Assembly: GCF_010091945.1 (NCBI RefSeq)
Contig: NZ_WVIE01000003.1
Location: 62,001-126,000, forward strand
Reading direction: 5' to 3'
Origin: Myxacorys almedinensis A
Lineage (GTDB): Bacteria; Cyanobacteriota; Cyanobacteriia; Leptolyngbyales; Leptolyngbyaceae
DNA length: 64,000 bases
Part shown: in pieces, positions 18,351 to 28,076 of the stretch
Position numbering within the stretch: the first letter of the stretch is position 1
How the letters are laid out: each line of letters starts with the position of its first letter
The notes under the pieces: generated by a model
Seen by the model: the letters and a program-made list of their open reading frames with translations, nothing else
Told to the model about the DNA's origin: nothing
Databases searched by the model: none
Translations under genes and position numbers: made by a program

Positions 18351-18418
18351 TTGCTCTCCACAGTTATTGATATTAGCACAACAAAGAAATGAAAGTAAAA
18401 GGCAAATTGTAAAACGTT

Positions 18419-20014
18419 TTATTCTGTGCCAATTTGGGTCTGCCGAGCCAGGGCAGGAATCAAGAAATTGGTTAGCGTATGGGCGTCAACTCCAAGCTCT
18501 GTGCGCTTTCGAGCGGCTAAGCATCCTGCCTGTGCGTGCCACCATGTCCCAGCTTGCACGACATCCAGCAGGGTTGTAGAACTGGGGGCAGCAAATTTTT
18601 GAGCCACCAAACCGCCTAGCAATCCGGTTAGGACATCGCCACTTCCACCCCGTGCTAGCGCTGGTGTACTGGTTGGGTTAACCCGGACGCTGCCGTGGGG
18701 ATCAGAAATTACAACTCGCGCCCCTTTCAAAAGTACGATCGCAGTGCTGTGTTTTGCAGCCCTCTGAACAGCCGTGACTCGGCAATCCATTCCGTCCGCT
18801 ATTTCTGGAAAGAGCCGCTTGAATTCGCCCAAATGAGGAGTCAAAACAGTTGGAGCCTGGCGCTTGTGCAGCGTAGGAATCGTGCCGTGATGCGCCACAA
18901 TATTTAAGCCATCTGCATCTAACACAAGAGGGCACTCGCTGGTTAATACTTGCTCAACGACCGCCGTTGCATCAGTGGTAAGACCCGGACCGCACGCGAT
19001 CGCATTAAACGACGACAGCGTTACCGAAGCAGGAAGCTCTGCGATCGCGCCGTCTTCGGTTTCGGGGCAGCCCACAATCAGTGCTTCTGGCAGTTGCACC
19101 GAAAGGGCAGACTTGAGCGATTGAGGAACCGCGATCGACAGCATTCCAACGCCACTGGCTCGCGCTCCTAACCCCGTTAATAGCGCCCCACCCGCATAGC
19201 GCCGAGACCCACAAATCAGCAACACATGACCCATTTTATATTTATGAGTGGAAGCGGGGCGAACCAGAGGCAGCGCTGCGATCGCGCATTGAGGTGTCAC
19301 ACGCTGTACAGAGGGCATCTCGCCTAGCACCGCAGCAATATCTGCAAGCGGGATATCAAAATCGATCAATTCTGCTTGTCCAACATAGTGTAGGGCGTCG
19401 TCTTGCAGCAACCCAAGTTTCCACAATCCTAAACATAGGGTATGCGTCGCGCAAATTGCCGTTCCCAACACTTGCCCCGTGTCAGTGTGCAAGCCAGAAG
19501 GAAGATCAATACTCAAGCGAGGAATATCCCACTCGTTTACCACATCGACGATCGTGGAAATGGGTTTAGTGAGCACCCGATCTAAGCCAAAGCCGAAAAG
19601 TCCATCCAGCAGCAGATCACACTCTGCCAAAGGGTCTACCGACTGATAGCAAGCAATGCCCAAATTTTCAAGGTAGTGTAAGTGGGTTGCCGTCAGGTCT
19701 TTGAGTCGCGAGACTGGGCAACAGAGCATAATTTCGTATCCCTGAAAATAGAGTTCGCGAGCTACGACTAGGGCATCTCCGCCGTTGTGCCCAGGTCCGA
19801 CCAGCACCCCGATCCGGTGGGTTGAGGGTTGGGGATAGAGCGCCTGAATTCTTAGCGCAAGGCGTCCTGACACTTTCTCCATCACCGCCGCGATTGGCAT
19901 TCCGGCATCAAAAATGCGCTGTTCGATCGATCGCATTTGTGCTGCCGTGACGATCATGCGTTGCAGGTATTCTAACCGATGTTGAGGAGACATTTTCATG
20001 GAGCCAGTCCACAT
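18419..20014 (-). CDS. nnr: Bifunctional NAD(P)H-hydrate epimerase / ADP-dependent dehydratase
   Basis: This is a metabolite-repair enzyme. The N-terminal YjeF_N domain (residues about 20-230) epimerises damaged NAD(P)HX, with the motif GPGHNGGDALVVARELY. The C-terminal ribokinase-like domain (about 245-525) dehydrates it with ADP, with motifs HKYKMGHVLLICGSRRYAGG, CGPGL, LTPHLGEFKRLF and ARGGSGDVLTGLLGG. The 531-residue fusion is the usual bacterial form. Possible starts are 20014, 19999, 19993 and 19957; none has a decisive ribosome site, and many relatives start near MIVTAAQM at 19957. The tRNA genes lie downstream on the same strand. Confidence 0.95.
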   Translation of the reverse strand: MWTGSMKMSPQHRLEYLQRMIVTAAQMRSIEQRIFDAGMPIAAVMEKVSGRLALRIQALYPQPSTHRIGVLVGPGHNGGDALVVARELYFQGYEIMLCCPVSRLKDLTATHLHYLENLGIACYQSVDPLAECDLLLDGLFGFGLDRVLTKPISTIVDVVNEWDIPRLSIDLPSGLHTDTGQVLGTAICATHTLCLGLWKLGLLQDDALHYVGQAELIDFDIPLADIAAVLGEMPSVQRVTPQCAIAALPLVRPASTHKYKMGHVLLICGSRRYAGGALLTGLGARASGVGMLSIAVPQSLKSALSVQLPEALIVGCPETEDGAIAELPASVTLSSFNAIACGPGLTTDATAVVEQVLTSECPLVLDADGLNIVAHHGTIPTLHKRQAPTVLTPHLGEFKRLFPEIADGMDCRVTAVQRAAKHSTAIVLLKGARVVISDPHGSVRVNPTSTPALARGGSGDVLTGLLGGLVAQKFAAPSSTTLLDVVQAGTWWHAQAGCLAARKRTELGVDAHTLTNFLIPALARQTQIGTE

Positions 20015-20251
20015 TTACTGTTCAAATAGTGTTCAAACTAAAATATATTCTGGGTTCTGGCGTCTCTCTGGCAGAAGAAATGTGCGATCGCATTGAAACA
20101 TCTATCTGAGTCAGGTTATCTGTGTAGGGTTGTTTGAATAAATAGCGCTAGCAGTTATTAAAAATGTTTGATGAAACGTTTTATTTTTCCGTTTTATTTT
20201 TCCTATGTCCGATGTTGATTTTATTTTGAAATTTCATTGCCACTATCACTA

Positions 20252-21736
20252 TCATTCAGGTGCAGAATTTTTATGTATTGCTTGTCCTTTTCGATTGTGT
20301 AAATCTAATTTAGCCCGTAGCTCATCCTTAATTCGACTCAAGATCGATTCTTCATCTAAAGAAGCCAGAATAGCGGTCACAACGGCTTTTGGACCTTCAG
20401 GGCCCCAAGATGCACCATTGGCAAGGTACGCTTTAGTGACTTGCCCGATCCCGTAGGATGACACCCCTGCAACCCCGGCTTGTGTCAGCGCAACCGACAC
20501 ATAAGCACCGAGCGATAAACCCCCCGTAGCCGGAGCAGATAAACCAAGCAATCCTTTGAGAGAACTGAGTCCAAGATTGGCTAAAAGTTCGCTGGCGGTG
20601 ATGCCTCCCATGGCGATCGCGATCCTTTGCAATAGTGCGATCGCGCCTTGTTGCGTCATCCCAATTCCGTATAACTTCGAGAGTGCCAAAATCATTGCCA
20701 CATCGATCGCTGCACTGCTGAGAATATCTAACACGGTGATCGGATTGACCGCCGTTGCCACTGCTTTTGTGATCACGGCATTCCAAATCACCTGGTTAGC
20801 GTTTTGCTCGCGAATGGTCATCTTGCGGTGAACTACGCGATCGTTGATATTATCGGCATAGAGCATCGTGTTGAGCGCCACCAGCGATTTTCCTTCTCGA
20901 TGCAACACCTCTAAAATTTTGAGTTTCAGTTCTCCGATCTGCGGTTCCCCTTGAGTCCGTTGCACGGTGGTGCGCCCATCGGCACGCTTGATGGCTCTCC
21001 CCACAATTGGAGAGGCTGCAACCATCACAATTTCATCAGGTGACAATAAATTTTTGACGCGCTCATCGCGAATTTTGTGATAAATACTCAAGCGGTCTGT
21101 GTCTGGATATTGATCAATTTTGTTAAATACTAAAATGATCGGCTTCCCCACATTTCGCAGGTCTGAAAGGGCTTGGTATTCTACTTTTGTCATATCGCCA
21201 GAAATCACAAACAGCAGCAAATCGGCTTGTTGAGCCACCTGCCTCGCTAGGGCTTCTCGTGCTTCTCCATCTACCTCATCAATGCCCGGAGTATCGATCA
21301 GTTCGATTTGCGATTGAGACATGCCGGGGAGTGTTACCCGTTCGATGGCGCGATCGCTATTGCCCACTGGCTCTCGCGAAATGCTCCAGTTTGCCGTTTG
21401 CCGAACTTGAGTAACTCCGTGAATCGGCCCGGTCTCAAAAATAGGTTGTCCCAGCAGCGCATTTAGCACCGACGATTTACCCCGCCCTACCATACCAAAC
21501 GCGGCAATATGAACCACAAGCCGATCGAGCTTTCCCAGCATCGTCTCTAGCCCATGAATATCAGCGTCAAGCCCCGTGCGCTCTTGAGGGGTGAGATCAA
21601 GATTCTCAACCAAGGTGCGGAGCGTGGTTTGGGCTTGGCGATAGTTTAGCTCTGCCTGAATTTCGTCAAACCCAAGAATGGCGTCTTCAAGTTCTTGATC
21701 AAACGTTTTCGGGGAATCAGCAAGCGGATCAGACAT
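20252..21736 (-). CDS. Era/YcjF-like GTP-binding protein with C-terminal DUF697-like membrane region
   Basis: This 494-residue GTPase has a P-loop GMVGRGKSS at 81-89, G3 DTPGIDE near 150 and G4 NKID near 210. The C-terminal 200 residues hold several hydrophobic helices (ILSSAAIDVAMILALSKLY, GGLSLGAYVSVALTQAG), as in DUF697 proteins that attach to membranes. These are found across cyanobacteria, and their role (membrane remodelling or envelope stress) is not settled. It is transcribed alone. Confidence 0.85.
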   Translation of the reverse strand: MSDPLADSPKTFDQELEDAILGFDEIQAELNYRQAQTTLRTLVENLDLTPQERTGLDADIHGLETMLGKLDRLVVHIAAFGMVGRGKSSVLNALLGQPIFETGPIHGVTQVRQTANWSISREPVGNSDRAIERVTLPGMSQSQIELIDTPGIDEVDGEAREALARQVAQQADLLLFVISGDMTKVEYQALSDLRNVGKPIILVFNKIDQYPDTDRLSIYHKIRDERVKNLLSPDEIVMVAASPIVGRAIKRADGRTTVQRTQGEPQIGELKLKILEVLHREGKSLVALNTMLYADNINDRVVHRKMTIREQNANQVIWNAVITKAVATAVNPITVLDILSSAAIDVAMILALSKLYGIGMTQQGAIALLQRIAIAMGGITASELLANLGLSSLKGLLGLSAPATGGLSLGAYVSVALTQAGVAGVSSYGIGQVTKAYLANGASWGPEGPKAVVTAILASLDEESILSRIKDELRAKLDLHNRKGQAIHKNSAPE

Positions 21737-21873
21737 GAGCGATGAGGAGAAACAGATTTACCCAAGATAGCTACTTCTTCTCAATCCTAACAATGCCAGT
21801 CTCAACCGTTGACCATGATTTTTCCTAAAAAAGAATCGATCCTTGCCTAAAGAATCGACTTCAACCCAACGTT

Positions 21874-22053
21874 TTAACGGTAGCGGCGATTGCGGCGAGC
21901 CAGTGTCTCTTTGCGCTTCCGTTTTTCGAGCGGCGTTTCAAAATGACGATGCGATCGCAAGTCTGCCAAAATGCCTGCCTTAGACACCTGACGCTTAAAT
22001 CGACGCAATGCAGAATCAATTCCTTCGTTTTCGCCTAAAACCACTTGGGTCAT
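21874..22053 (-). CDS. rpsU: 30S ribosomal protein bS21
   Basis: This is a 59-residue basic protein of the small subunit, helping initiation near the anti-Shine-Dalgarno end of 16S rRNA. The translation begins [20 protein letters not shown] and ends with the basic ARRNRRYR. It contains the family pattern [16 protein letters not shown] and [16 protein letters not shown] lies about 9 bases upstream of the ATG. Its short length means it is easily missed. Confidence 0.95.
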   Translation of the reverse strand: MTQVVLGENEGIDSALRRFKRQVSKAGILADLRSHRHFETPLEKRKRKETLARRNRRYR

Positions 22054-22496
22054 CCTCAGAGTCTCCTGTGAAATACAAAAAGATAGGTGAGAAAATTAAC
22101 GTATTCGACGCCTTGAACAGAGGTCTGTTAGGAGACTCAATCCAATTGCTGAACGTCAACGGCTCGTGGGTGCCTCCTAAAAATGTGCATAGATATCCCA
22201 GCATTTATAACCTACCTTTCGCAGATTAGCATAAAACACTGAAAGTGTTGTACCGAGAGTCATGCGTAATCCCAACTTGCTGAGTTAGGGTGGGGCAACT
22301 AGGCTAAACGAGCACCAAAAATAGAGCAAGACGCCCCCAAGTTTGCGCTTAAATTCATCCCCCATGGGCAGCCAAACCTTTTTGGCAAAATCATGCCTAA
22401 CCAGAACGAAAATTCCTGCTGTTTGCTGATCATTTTTGGTTTCTGTTGGGTCTTATGTCGCGAATGAGCAAAGTGGCGGTACTCCGCTTAGCTGGG
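22054..22496. other. Gap upstream of rpsU, nothing identified
   Basis: This 443-base gap separates rpsU (minus) from the 3' end of the next minus-strand gene. It holds the rpsU leader and promoter. No gene or repeat is supported. Confidence 0.5.
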
Positions 22497-23750
22497 CTAG
22501 CGAACGAGTTGATTCACGAAACACAGGTTGACAGTGCTGAAATTTGTGCTGAGCGCCAGATGAAGATTTTCCATCGCCACGATCAGCCATTGAACTTGTT
22601 CGCGGCTATGGGATTCGTAATGATTGAATAAAATAGAAAATCGTTTTTCTAGATAGGGCTTGACCCGACTGCACAACAGCACAATCTTGAGTAAAAGTCG
22701 GGTTGTAGACGTTGCCCCTAAATTAGAGAGCAAATCGACAAAAACAAAATGTTGCGGACGTTTTGGGCTATCTACCACCAGAAAATTGAGGAGTTGACTA
22801 CAGGTTCTCACGACCAGAAAATCGGTCAACGGTAGAGAATCAACATCGGACAGCGTGTGTTTTAGATATTGAGATAGCTGGCTGTTGAACTGGCGCTTTC
22901 CATACTCTGAATCGACCGATGCTGTAATGTATTGATACAGTTCGCTTTTAAATTCTCCATAGCAGCGAATCTGGTTGCTGTGGGAGATGAACCGTTGTGC
23001 AACATCTCGGCAGGTTGCAGATCCTTCGACATTGCCGACAAATTGTTGAAGCGCCAACCCCAAGTCGCGATCGCTAAGCAAGGTGGGATTTTGAATCAGT
23101 CCCGTTGGGGTGGGGTTCCGCCGCGCTTGGTGAGTGACATATTTTGACAGGTCAAGCTCAAACTGGCGCTGTACCTGAGTTTGTAGGTGGCGAATCGATG
23201 CCTGATGCGCGCTGGGCGTCCCTTCTGCAACCAGGCAATGTTCGTAGAGGTAAGGGTAGCGGCGAATCAGCGTGACGAGGGGCTGAGCCGGGCTATGATC
23301 GCACGATTGGCTCACCACTTGCCCTAGCCGCCGCAGCGTCAGGAATTGCTCGGTATAAACAAACTGTTTGACGAGTTCGCGCAAGCGTCGAATTGATCGC
23401 GATCGCGTGTAGTCTGTGATCGGGCGGGTGGGTGCTGAGGTCAGCGAGTCGATCAATGCTGCGATCGCGGGATACAACTGCGGGCGAGTTTGCCAACGGT
23501 TGATCAAAATGTGACAGCAGCGATTTAAGATAAACCGAAATTCTTGGTCAGCCGTGGTGGTGTTAACGATGTGGTCTAGCGATCGCGCGATCGCGCCATC
23601 CGGGTAACCGACGCCTTCGATGAAGAGCAGCCGAAAGCGCTCGACGAGTTGCCGAGGCGGTTCAGTTTGCACCACATTCAGCAGGTGCTCATACAGTCGC
23701 TGTTCTGCTTGCGTGATGTCCCCAGTGGGGTAGGGTGTCCAAGTACTCAC
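22497..23750 (-). CDS. Protein of unknown family, helical, 417 residues
   Basis: This is a long uninterrupted frame with typical codon use. There is no signal peptide and no obvious membrane span. The composition is mostly helix-forming with many Arg, Gln and Leu (LRRLGQVVSQ, YRSRSIRRLRELVKQFVY-like stretches). A conserved-looking start runs MSTWTPYPTGDITQAEQRLY. I recognise no catalytic motif. It is probably a conserved cyanobacterial hypothetical protein. It stands alone, with large gaps on both sides. Confidence 0.75.
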   Translation of the reverse strand: MSTWTPYPTGDITQAEQRLYEHLLNVVQTEPPRQLVERFRLLFIEGVGYPDGAIARSLDHIVNTTTADQEFRFILNRCCHILINRWQTRPQLYPAIAALIDSLTSAPTRPITDYTRSRSIRRLRELVKQFVYTEQFLTLRRLGQVVSQSCDHSPAQPLVTLIRRYPYLYEHCLVAEGTPSAHQASIRHLQTQVQRQFELDLSKYVTHQARRNPTPTGLIQNPTLLSDRDLGLALQQFVGNVEGSATCRDVAQRFISHSNQIRCYGEFKSELYQYITASVDSEYGKRQFNSQLSQYLKHTLSDVDSLPLTDFLVVRTCSQLLNFLVVDSPKRPQHFVFVDLLSNLGATSTTRLLLKIVLLCSRVKPYLEKRFSILFNHYESHSREQVQWLIVAMENLHLALSTNFSTVNLCFVNQLVR

Positions 23751-24478
23751 CTAATTAGCACTCCTGATCGCTAAATACGGGCGCGATCGTATCGGTTGAA
23801 GATGGATGAAAGACCCATTTAATTGATGAATGTGATACATCCGACCCTTCCCAATCTCACTCTTGGTCAGGTGATGACATACTAAATGCAGGGTGGAGTT
23901 AACTGTGAAAATCGCCATTTAAATTGGTATAAGAAGTCTTTACACAGTCAGGCAATTAAGCCGTAACTCTACGGGGCAAGACATACCGGGGGACAGCAGC
24001 GCGGTTGGAGCTAATCCTAACGAAACTACTGAGGGTCTGAGTGTAATTCATGTCACTTCACATCGCTTAAACATATTTTGCGGAATCTACTTAATTAGAA
24101 CTTTACAGACATTTTTCTGATTAGTGAAAATACAGAGCAAAGTTCTGACAGTCCTTGTTCTGACAGCCCTTAAACCAGAGCCGAAAGTGGTTTGCGAAGC
24201 AACTTCCCTTGCAGTGGTCGCCGCTTTGGTATAACCCTTAGTAAAATTTGATACAACAGTTGTCTTCTCTATTCCGCGATCGCACCCCAAATCAGGAGCG
24301 TTTAGAAAAACGTGCCTCGCTCCACTTATGGTCAAGGGAACTCGTGAATCAGCAACTTACAGTCCTTCTCCCTTGCTTAAGCCCCGCGCCTACCCATGCA
24401 CCCATGCACCCATCTACCCACGACTGTGGCTTATTCACCGGTTTATTCACCTGAAAATCGCTGTAATAATGCAGTCCA
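23751..24478. other. 728-base gap with two short tandem duplications
   Basis: A 15-bp unit GTTCTGACAGTCCTT is duplicated with one change at 24142-24171. An 8-bp unit ACCCATGC is repeated about four times with decay at 24392-24423, followed by a duplicated TTATTCACC. I see no convincing gene, although weak frames exist on both strands. Confidence 0.55.
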
Positions 24479-26755
24479 CTACCCTTTCTCAACCTGGCTG
24501 ACGCGGCGCAGATTCAAAACATCAGTCATTTTCCTAATCTGGGCGAAGGTGCGCTCTAGCTGAGCGTGATCGCAAATATCAATACCCAATTCAATCATTG
24601 CCGTTTGGTCAGAGAAAGTCTTCACTTGGGCATTGCGGACGTTGATGTTGTTGTCGGTAAGGCGAGAGAGCAAATCTTTGAGAACGCCAACCCGATCGAT
24701 GACCTCAATTTGAATTTCTACGGGATACACCTGCGGGCGTCCGGTGGGCGGCTCAGCCTGATTCCAACTCACCGGAACGAGGCGATTTCCGGGAATCGTG
24801 TCGAGATTGGGGCAGCCCTGACGGTGAATCGAAATGCCACGACTATTGCGAGTCACAACGCCGATAATTGGCTCACCAGGGACGGCAGTACAGCACCCTG
24901 CTATGTGATGCAGCAACCCTTCAACGCCCACGATGGGAGACTTTGTAGAAGGACTTGGAACAGCGCGAGGAGTAGTCGGCGCGAGGGGAAGAATGAGCGA
25001 GTCTGCCAAAACCCCGCCTTCGATCGGATTGAGCACTTCCTGCTGGTCTTTCACTGCATCACGAATTCGGTTGATGGCAAGATTGAGAGTAACTTCGCCG
25101 TAGCCTACCGCCGCCAAAAAATCTTCAACGCTGTGGTAGTTGCATCGCTCGGCGGCTGCCAGCATTGGATCAGACTTAAGCAAAGCCTCAAAGCCGCTCT
25201 TTCCAAGATTTTTCTCTAGCATCTCGCGACCACGGATAATATTTTCGTCTTGGTGCGATCGCTTATACCATTGGCGAATTCGATTTCGAGCACTGGGCGT
25301 CACCACAAAATTGAGCCAATCGAGACTCGGATGAGCATTCTTCTGCCGAATGATCTCAACAATGTCACCATTTCGTAGCTTTGTATCCAAGGTGACGATG
25401 CGCCCATTTACTTTCGCCCCTGCACAGTGATTGCCAACCTCGGTATGAATGCGATAGGCAAAATCAACGGTTGTAGAGTCTGGATTGAGAGCGACAACTT
25501 CACCCTTGGGCGTGAATACAAAAATATCACCATCAAACAAATTATCTTTGATGCTCTCTAGGTATTCCTGGGCATCTTTCATATCGTTTTGCCAGTCGAT
25601 TAGCTGCCGCAACCAGGTAAACTTCTCGTCGGTTGTGGTTTGCTGCTCGGTGCTAGAACCGCCCGATTCTTTATACTTCCAGTGAGCCGCAATCCCATAC
25701 TCGGCAACGTGATGCATCTCAAGGGTACGAATTTGAACTTCTAGGGGGCGTCCGGTGCTGCCAATGACAACCGTGTGAAGAGACTGATAGCGGTTGGGTT
25801 TGGGTAGCCCGATGTAGTCCTTAAAGCGTCCGGGGATCGGTCGGAACATATCATGCACGATCGCTAAGGCGCGATAACACTCGTCGTTACTTTCGACAAT
25901 CATCCGGATAGCGGCTACGTCGTAAATTTGCTCATAGCCCTTCTGCTGACGCTGCATCTTTTCGTAGATGCCGTAGAGATGCTTGGGGCGACCGCTCACC
26001 TCAACCCACCGGATGCCCATCTGAGACAATCGCTGTTTAAATGTTTCGGTGACGTTGCTGAGTCGGGCTTCGCGATCGCCGCGTTTTTCAGCAACAAGCT
26101 GCTGAATTTCTCGATACGAATCATTCTCAAGATATTTGAAGGCGAGATCTTCTAATTCCCATTTGATGTTTCCGATGCCAAGACGATTGGCTAACGGCGC
26201 GAAGATTTCGCGGGTTTCCAACGCAATGCGGCAGCGTTTCTCATCGCACAAATGTTCGAGGGTTCGCATATTGTGCAATCGATCTGCCAGCTTGACGACG
26301 ATTACCCGAATATCTTGTGCCATTGCCAAAAACATGCGACGAAAGTTTTCAGCTTGACGCTCGGTTTTGCTAGAAAAATTAAATTTTGAAAGCTTGGTAA
26401 CCCCTTCGACCAAACATCGGACTTCGATGCCAAATTGGGCTTCGATCTCGTCAGGTGTGATGTCAGTGTCTTCTACAACGTCGTGCAGAAAGCCTGCGGC
26501 GATCATGGTGCTGCTGCCCCCCAAATCCCGCAAAATTCCGGCAACCGCGACAGGATGAGCAATATACGGTTCTCCAGAGGCGCGATATTGACCTTCGTGG
26601 AGTTGGTAGGCAAAGTTAAACGCTTTGCAAATTAGCTCGCCATCGCTAGCAGGCAAACTAGACGGATCAGGCGGCGATAAAGGCTTAACAAAGCATTCTC
26701 GTAACCAATCTGGGAGAACAAAATCCTGGGTGGAAATAGGTGCCGCTACGTTCAT
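24479..26755 (-). CDS. relA/spoT: Bifunctional (p)ppGpp synthetase/hydrolase, RelA/SpoT family
   Basis: This enzyme makes and degrades the stringent-response alarmone (p)ppGpp. The 758 residues contain, in order: an HD hydrolase domain with HDVVEDT at 91-97; a synthetase domain with RFKDYIGLPKPNRYQSLHT near 295; a TGS domain near 410-470 (VFTPKGEVVALNPDSTTVDFAYRIH split over strands); and a C-terminal ACT domain at about 680-750 (RVGVLKDLLSRLTDNNINVRN). Both catalytic centres look intact, so it should be the main Rel enzyme. The ATG at 26755 is the natural start. It is transcribed alone. Confidence 0.97.
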   Translation of the reverse strand: MNVAAPISTQDFVLPDWLRECFVKPLSPPDPSSLPASDGELICKAFNFAYQLHEGQYRASGEPYIAHPVAVAGILRDLGGSSTMIAAGFLHDVVEDTDITPDEIEAQFGIEVRCLVEGVTKLSKFNFSSKTERQAENFRRMFLAMAQDIRVIVVKLADRLHNMRTLEHLCDEKRCRIALETREIFAPLANRLGIGNIKWELEDLAFKYLENDSYREIQQLVAEKRGDREARLSNVTETFKQRLSQMGIRWVEVSGRPKHLYGIYEKMQRQQKGYEQIYDVAAIRMIVESNDECYRALAIVHDMFRPIPGRFKDYIGLPKPNRYQSLHTVVIGSTGRPLEVQIRTLEMHHVAEYGIAAHWKYKESGGSSTEQQTTTDEKFTWLRQLIDWQNDMKDAQEYLESIKDNLFDGDIFVFTPKGEVVALNPDSTTVDFAYRIHTEVGNHCAGAKVNGRIVTLDTKLRNGDIVEIIRQKNAHPSLDWLNFVVTPSARNRIRQWYKRSHQDENIIRGREMLEKNLGKSGFEALLKSDPMLAAAERCNYHSVEDFLAAVGYGEVTLNLAINRIRDAVKDQQEVLNPIEGGVLADSLILPLAPTTPRAVPSPSTKSPIVGVEGLLHHIAGCCTAVPGEPIIGVVTRNSRGISIHRQGCPNLDTIPGNRLVPVSWNQAEPPTGRPQVYPVEIQIEVIDRVGVLKDLLSRLTDNNINVRNAQVKTFSDQTAMIELGIDICDHAQLERTFAQIRKMTDVLNLRRVSQVEKG

Positions 26756-27325
26756 ACTATTTAGACTTTAGAGGATTCGGAGGTTTGGGCAAGGATGAAG
26801 GGTTTAGAAATTAATGATGTAGTTCGATATACAAAATATGGATTAATAAAAAATGAGTCTAGCAGAGTAAAGCCTACGGCTACTAGACAGAGATAGAAAT
26901 TTTCTGAGAGAAATGTGCAGTGATTGGGCAACCCTCGAAAACTGTAGCGATAAGCTATGCAATTTTGAAGGATCGCTCAAAACGGTTTTTATACTGTTGT
27001 AGAAAAGGTCTAAAACTTTGAACCTGGATCAACGATCTCAAGTTGGCTAAAACTTAAGCCCATCCTTATTTTATCAAGAGGAACACATTTCTTCATGTGC
27101 AATTTGGAAGGGGTTCAAAAGCCTCTGTACCGTCAGCAAAACTGCTAGTCAAGCGCATCGGCTAAAGCACCCTTGCTCCCCCAAATTACGTATTATGAGA
27201 TGACCTTATATCAAAATCATACAAAGCGAAATTGCTCTATTGCCAAAGTTTTTTCTATAAGATTGCTTTAGCAGAATGATCCCGCACCATACCCTCTCGA
27301 AACCATGTCCAAGGAGATGATGCGA
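26756..27325. other. Divergent gap between relA/spoT and the PatD-like gene
   Basis: This 570-base AT-rich gap must hold the promoters of both neighbours. I see no gene, repeat or RNA. AAGGAG at 27311-27316 serves the downstream gene. Confidence 0.5.
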
Positions 27326-27709
27326 ATGATACCTGAATTTCATCGATCGATCTATCAATCTTTTAAAGGTGATGTAGAGCAGTTTCAAACTAGGCTTTTG
27401 CAGGTTGAGTCTACTCCTGGCGAGGCTAGAGAAGACACGGCTTCTACAGATTTATCTGTGAGGCTGAGCGCCCTTCAAACCAAGTTTGAGATCGACATTT
27501 GCCCATTAGATCTTGACCAGATTTCTGATAGGGAGGCGCAGCAGATTCGATCGATTTGGGTAGAGATAGATAAGCAGTTGCGATTGCTACGAGTGGATAT
27601 TGGTTATATAAAAACAGCAAAACAGCCCGAAACGATGCAGCGACGGTTAGAGCAGGTGAAAGGGCGACTTGAGCGGTTGATTGCTTACTCTGAGAGACTG
27701 CTGGACTAG
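27326..27709 (+). CDS. PatD-like small helical protein
   Basis: The gene encodes 127 residues from the ATG at 27326, chosen because AAGGAG lies 9 bases upstream; ATGs at 27305, 27317 and 27320 are alternatives. It is an all-helical, soluble protein. The C-terminal half (VEIDKQLRLLRVDIGYIKTA, then KQPETMQRRLEQV and LIAYSERLLD) matches my memory of PatD, a protein that controls heterocyst frequency in Anabaena and occurs widely in filamentous cyanobacteria. If correct, it hints at a filamentous host but does not prove heterocysts. Confidence 0.55.
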   Translation: MIPEFHRSIYQSFKGDVEQFQTRLLQVESTPGEAREDTASTDLSVRLSALQTKFEIDICPLDLDQISDREAQQIRSIWVEIDKQLRLLRVDIGYIKTAKQPETMQRRLEQVKGRLERLIAYSERLLD

Positions 27710-28076
27710 AACCAAAATGTGTTGTGTGGGAGGCAAAGCCGGGTTCGGTTTCACGCTCAGCTTGTTTTGAACCCAGAAAAGTTGCTTTGAATCATGGAAT
27801 ATTAACGGCAATTTGGGGCAGGTGTTGCGATCGCACCAGGTTGTCCTGAATGTCAGGGAATCTGGATTTCTTCTTTGCGTAGAATACATAAAACGGGGCT
27901 TGAGGTGTGCGGAGGTGCGATCGCACAGATGAACGGCTCTCCGATGCATCGGGTTGCATGGGGTCAGGAACGCAACATGACAGTTGACCGTCTGGGCAAA
28001 GATTCAGATCAATCGTCCCCAAACCCCTTAAACTCTACTGATAAAGTAGCTGAACACGAGTCGATCGCTGCCAACT
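27710..28076. other. Gap upstream of the ABC ATPase, nothing identified
   Basis: This 367-base gap has no supported gene. It contains two HIP1-like GCGATCGCA sites (27827 and 27917 regions) and no terminator. Confidence 0.45.

Noticed and set aside
24392-24423. CRISPR array
   Set aside because: The 8-bp units have no spacers and the copies are decayed; this is a short tandem repeat.
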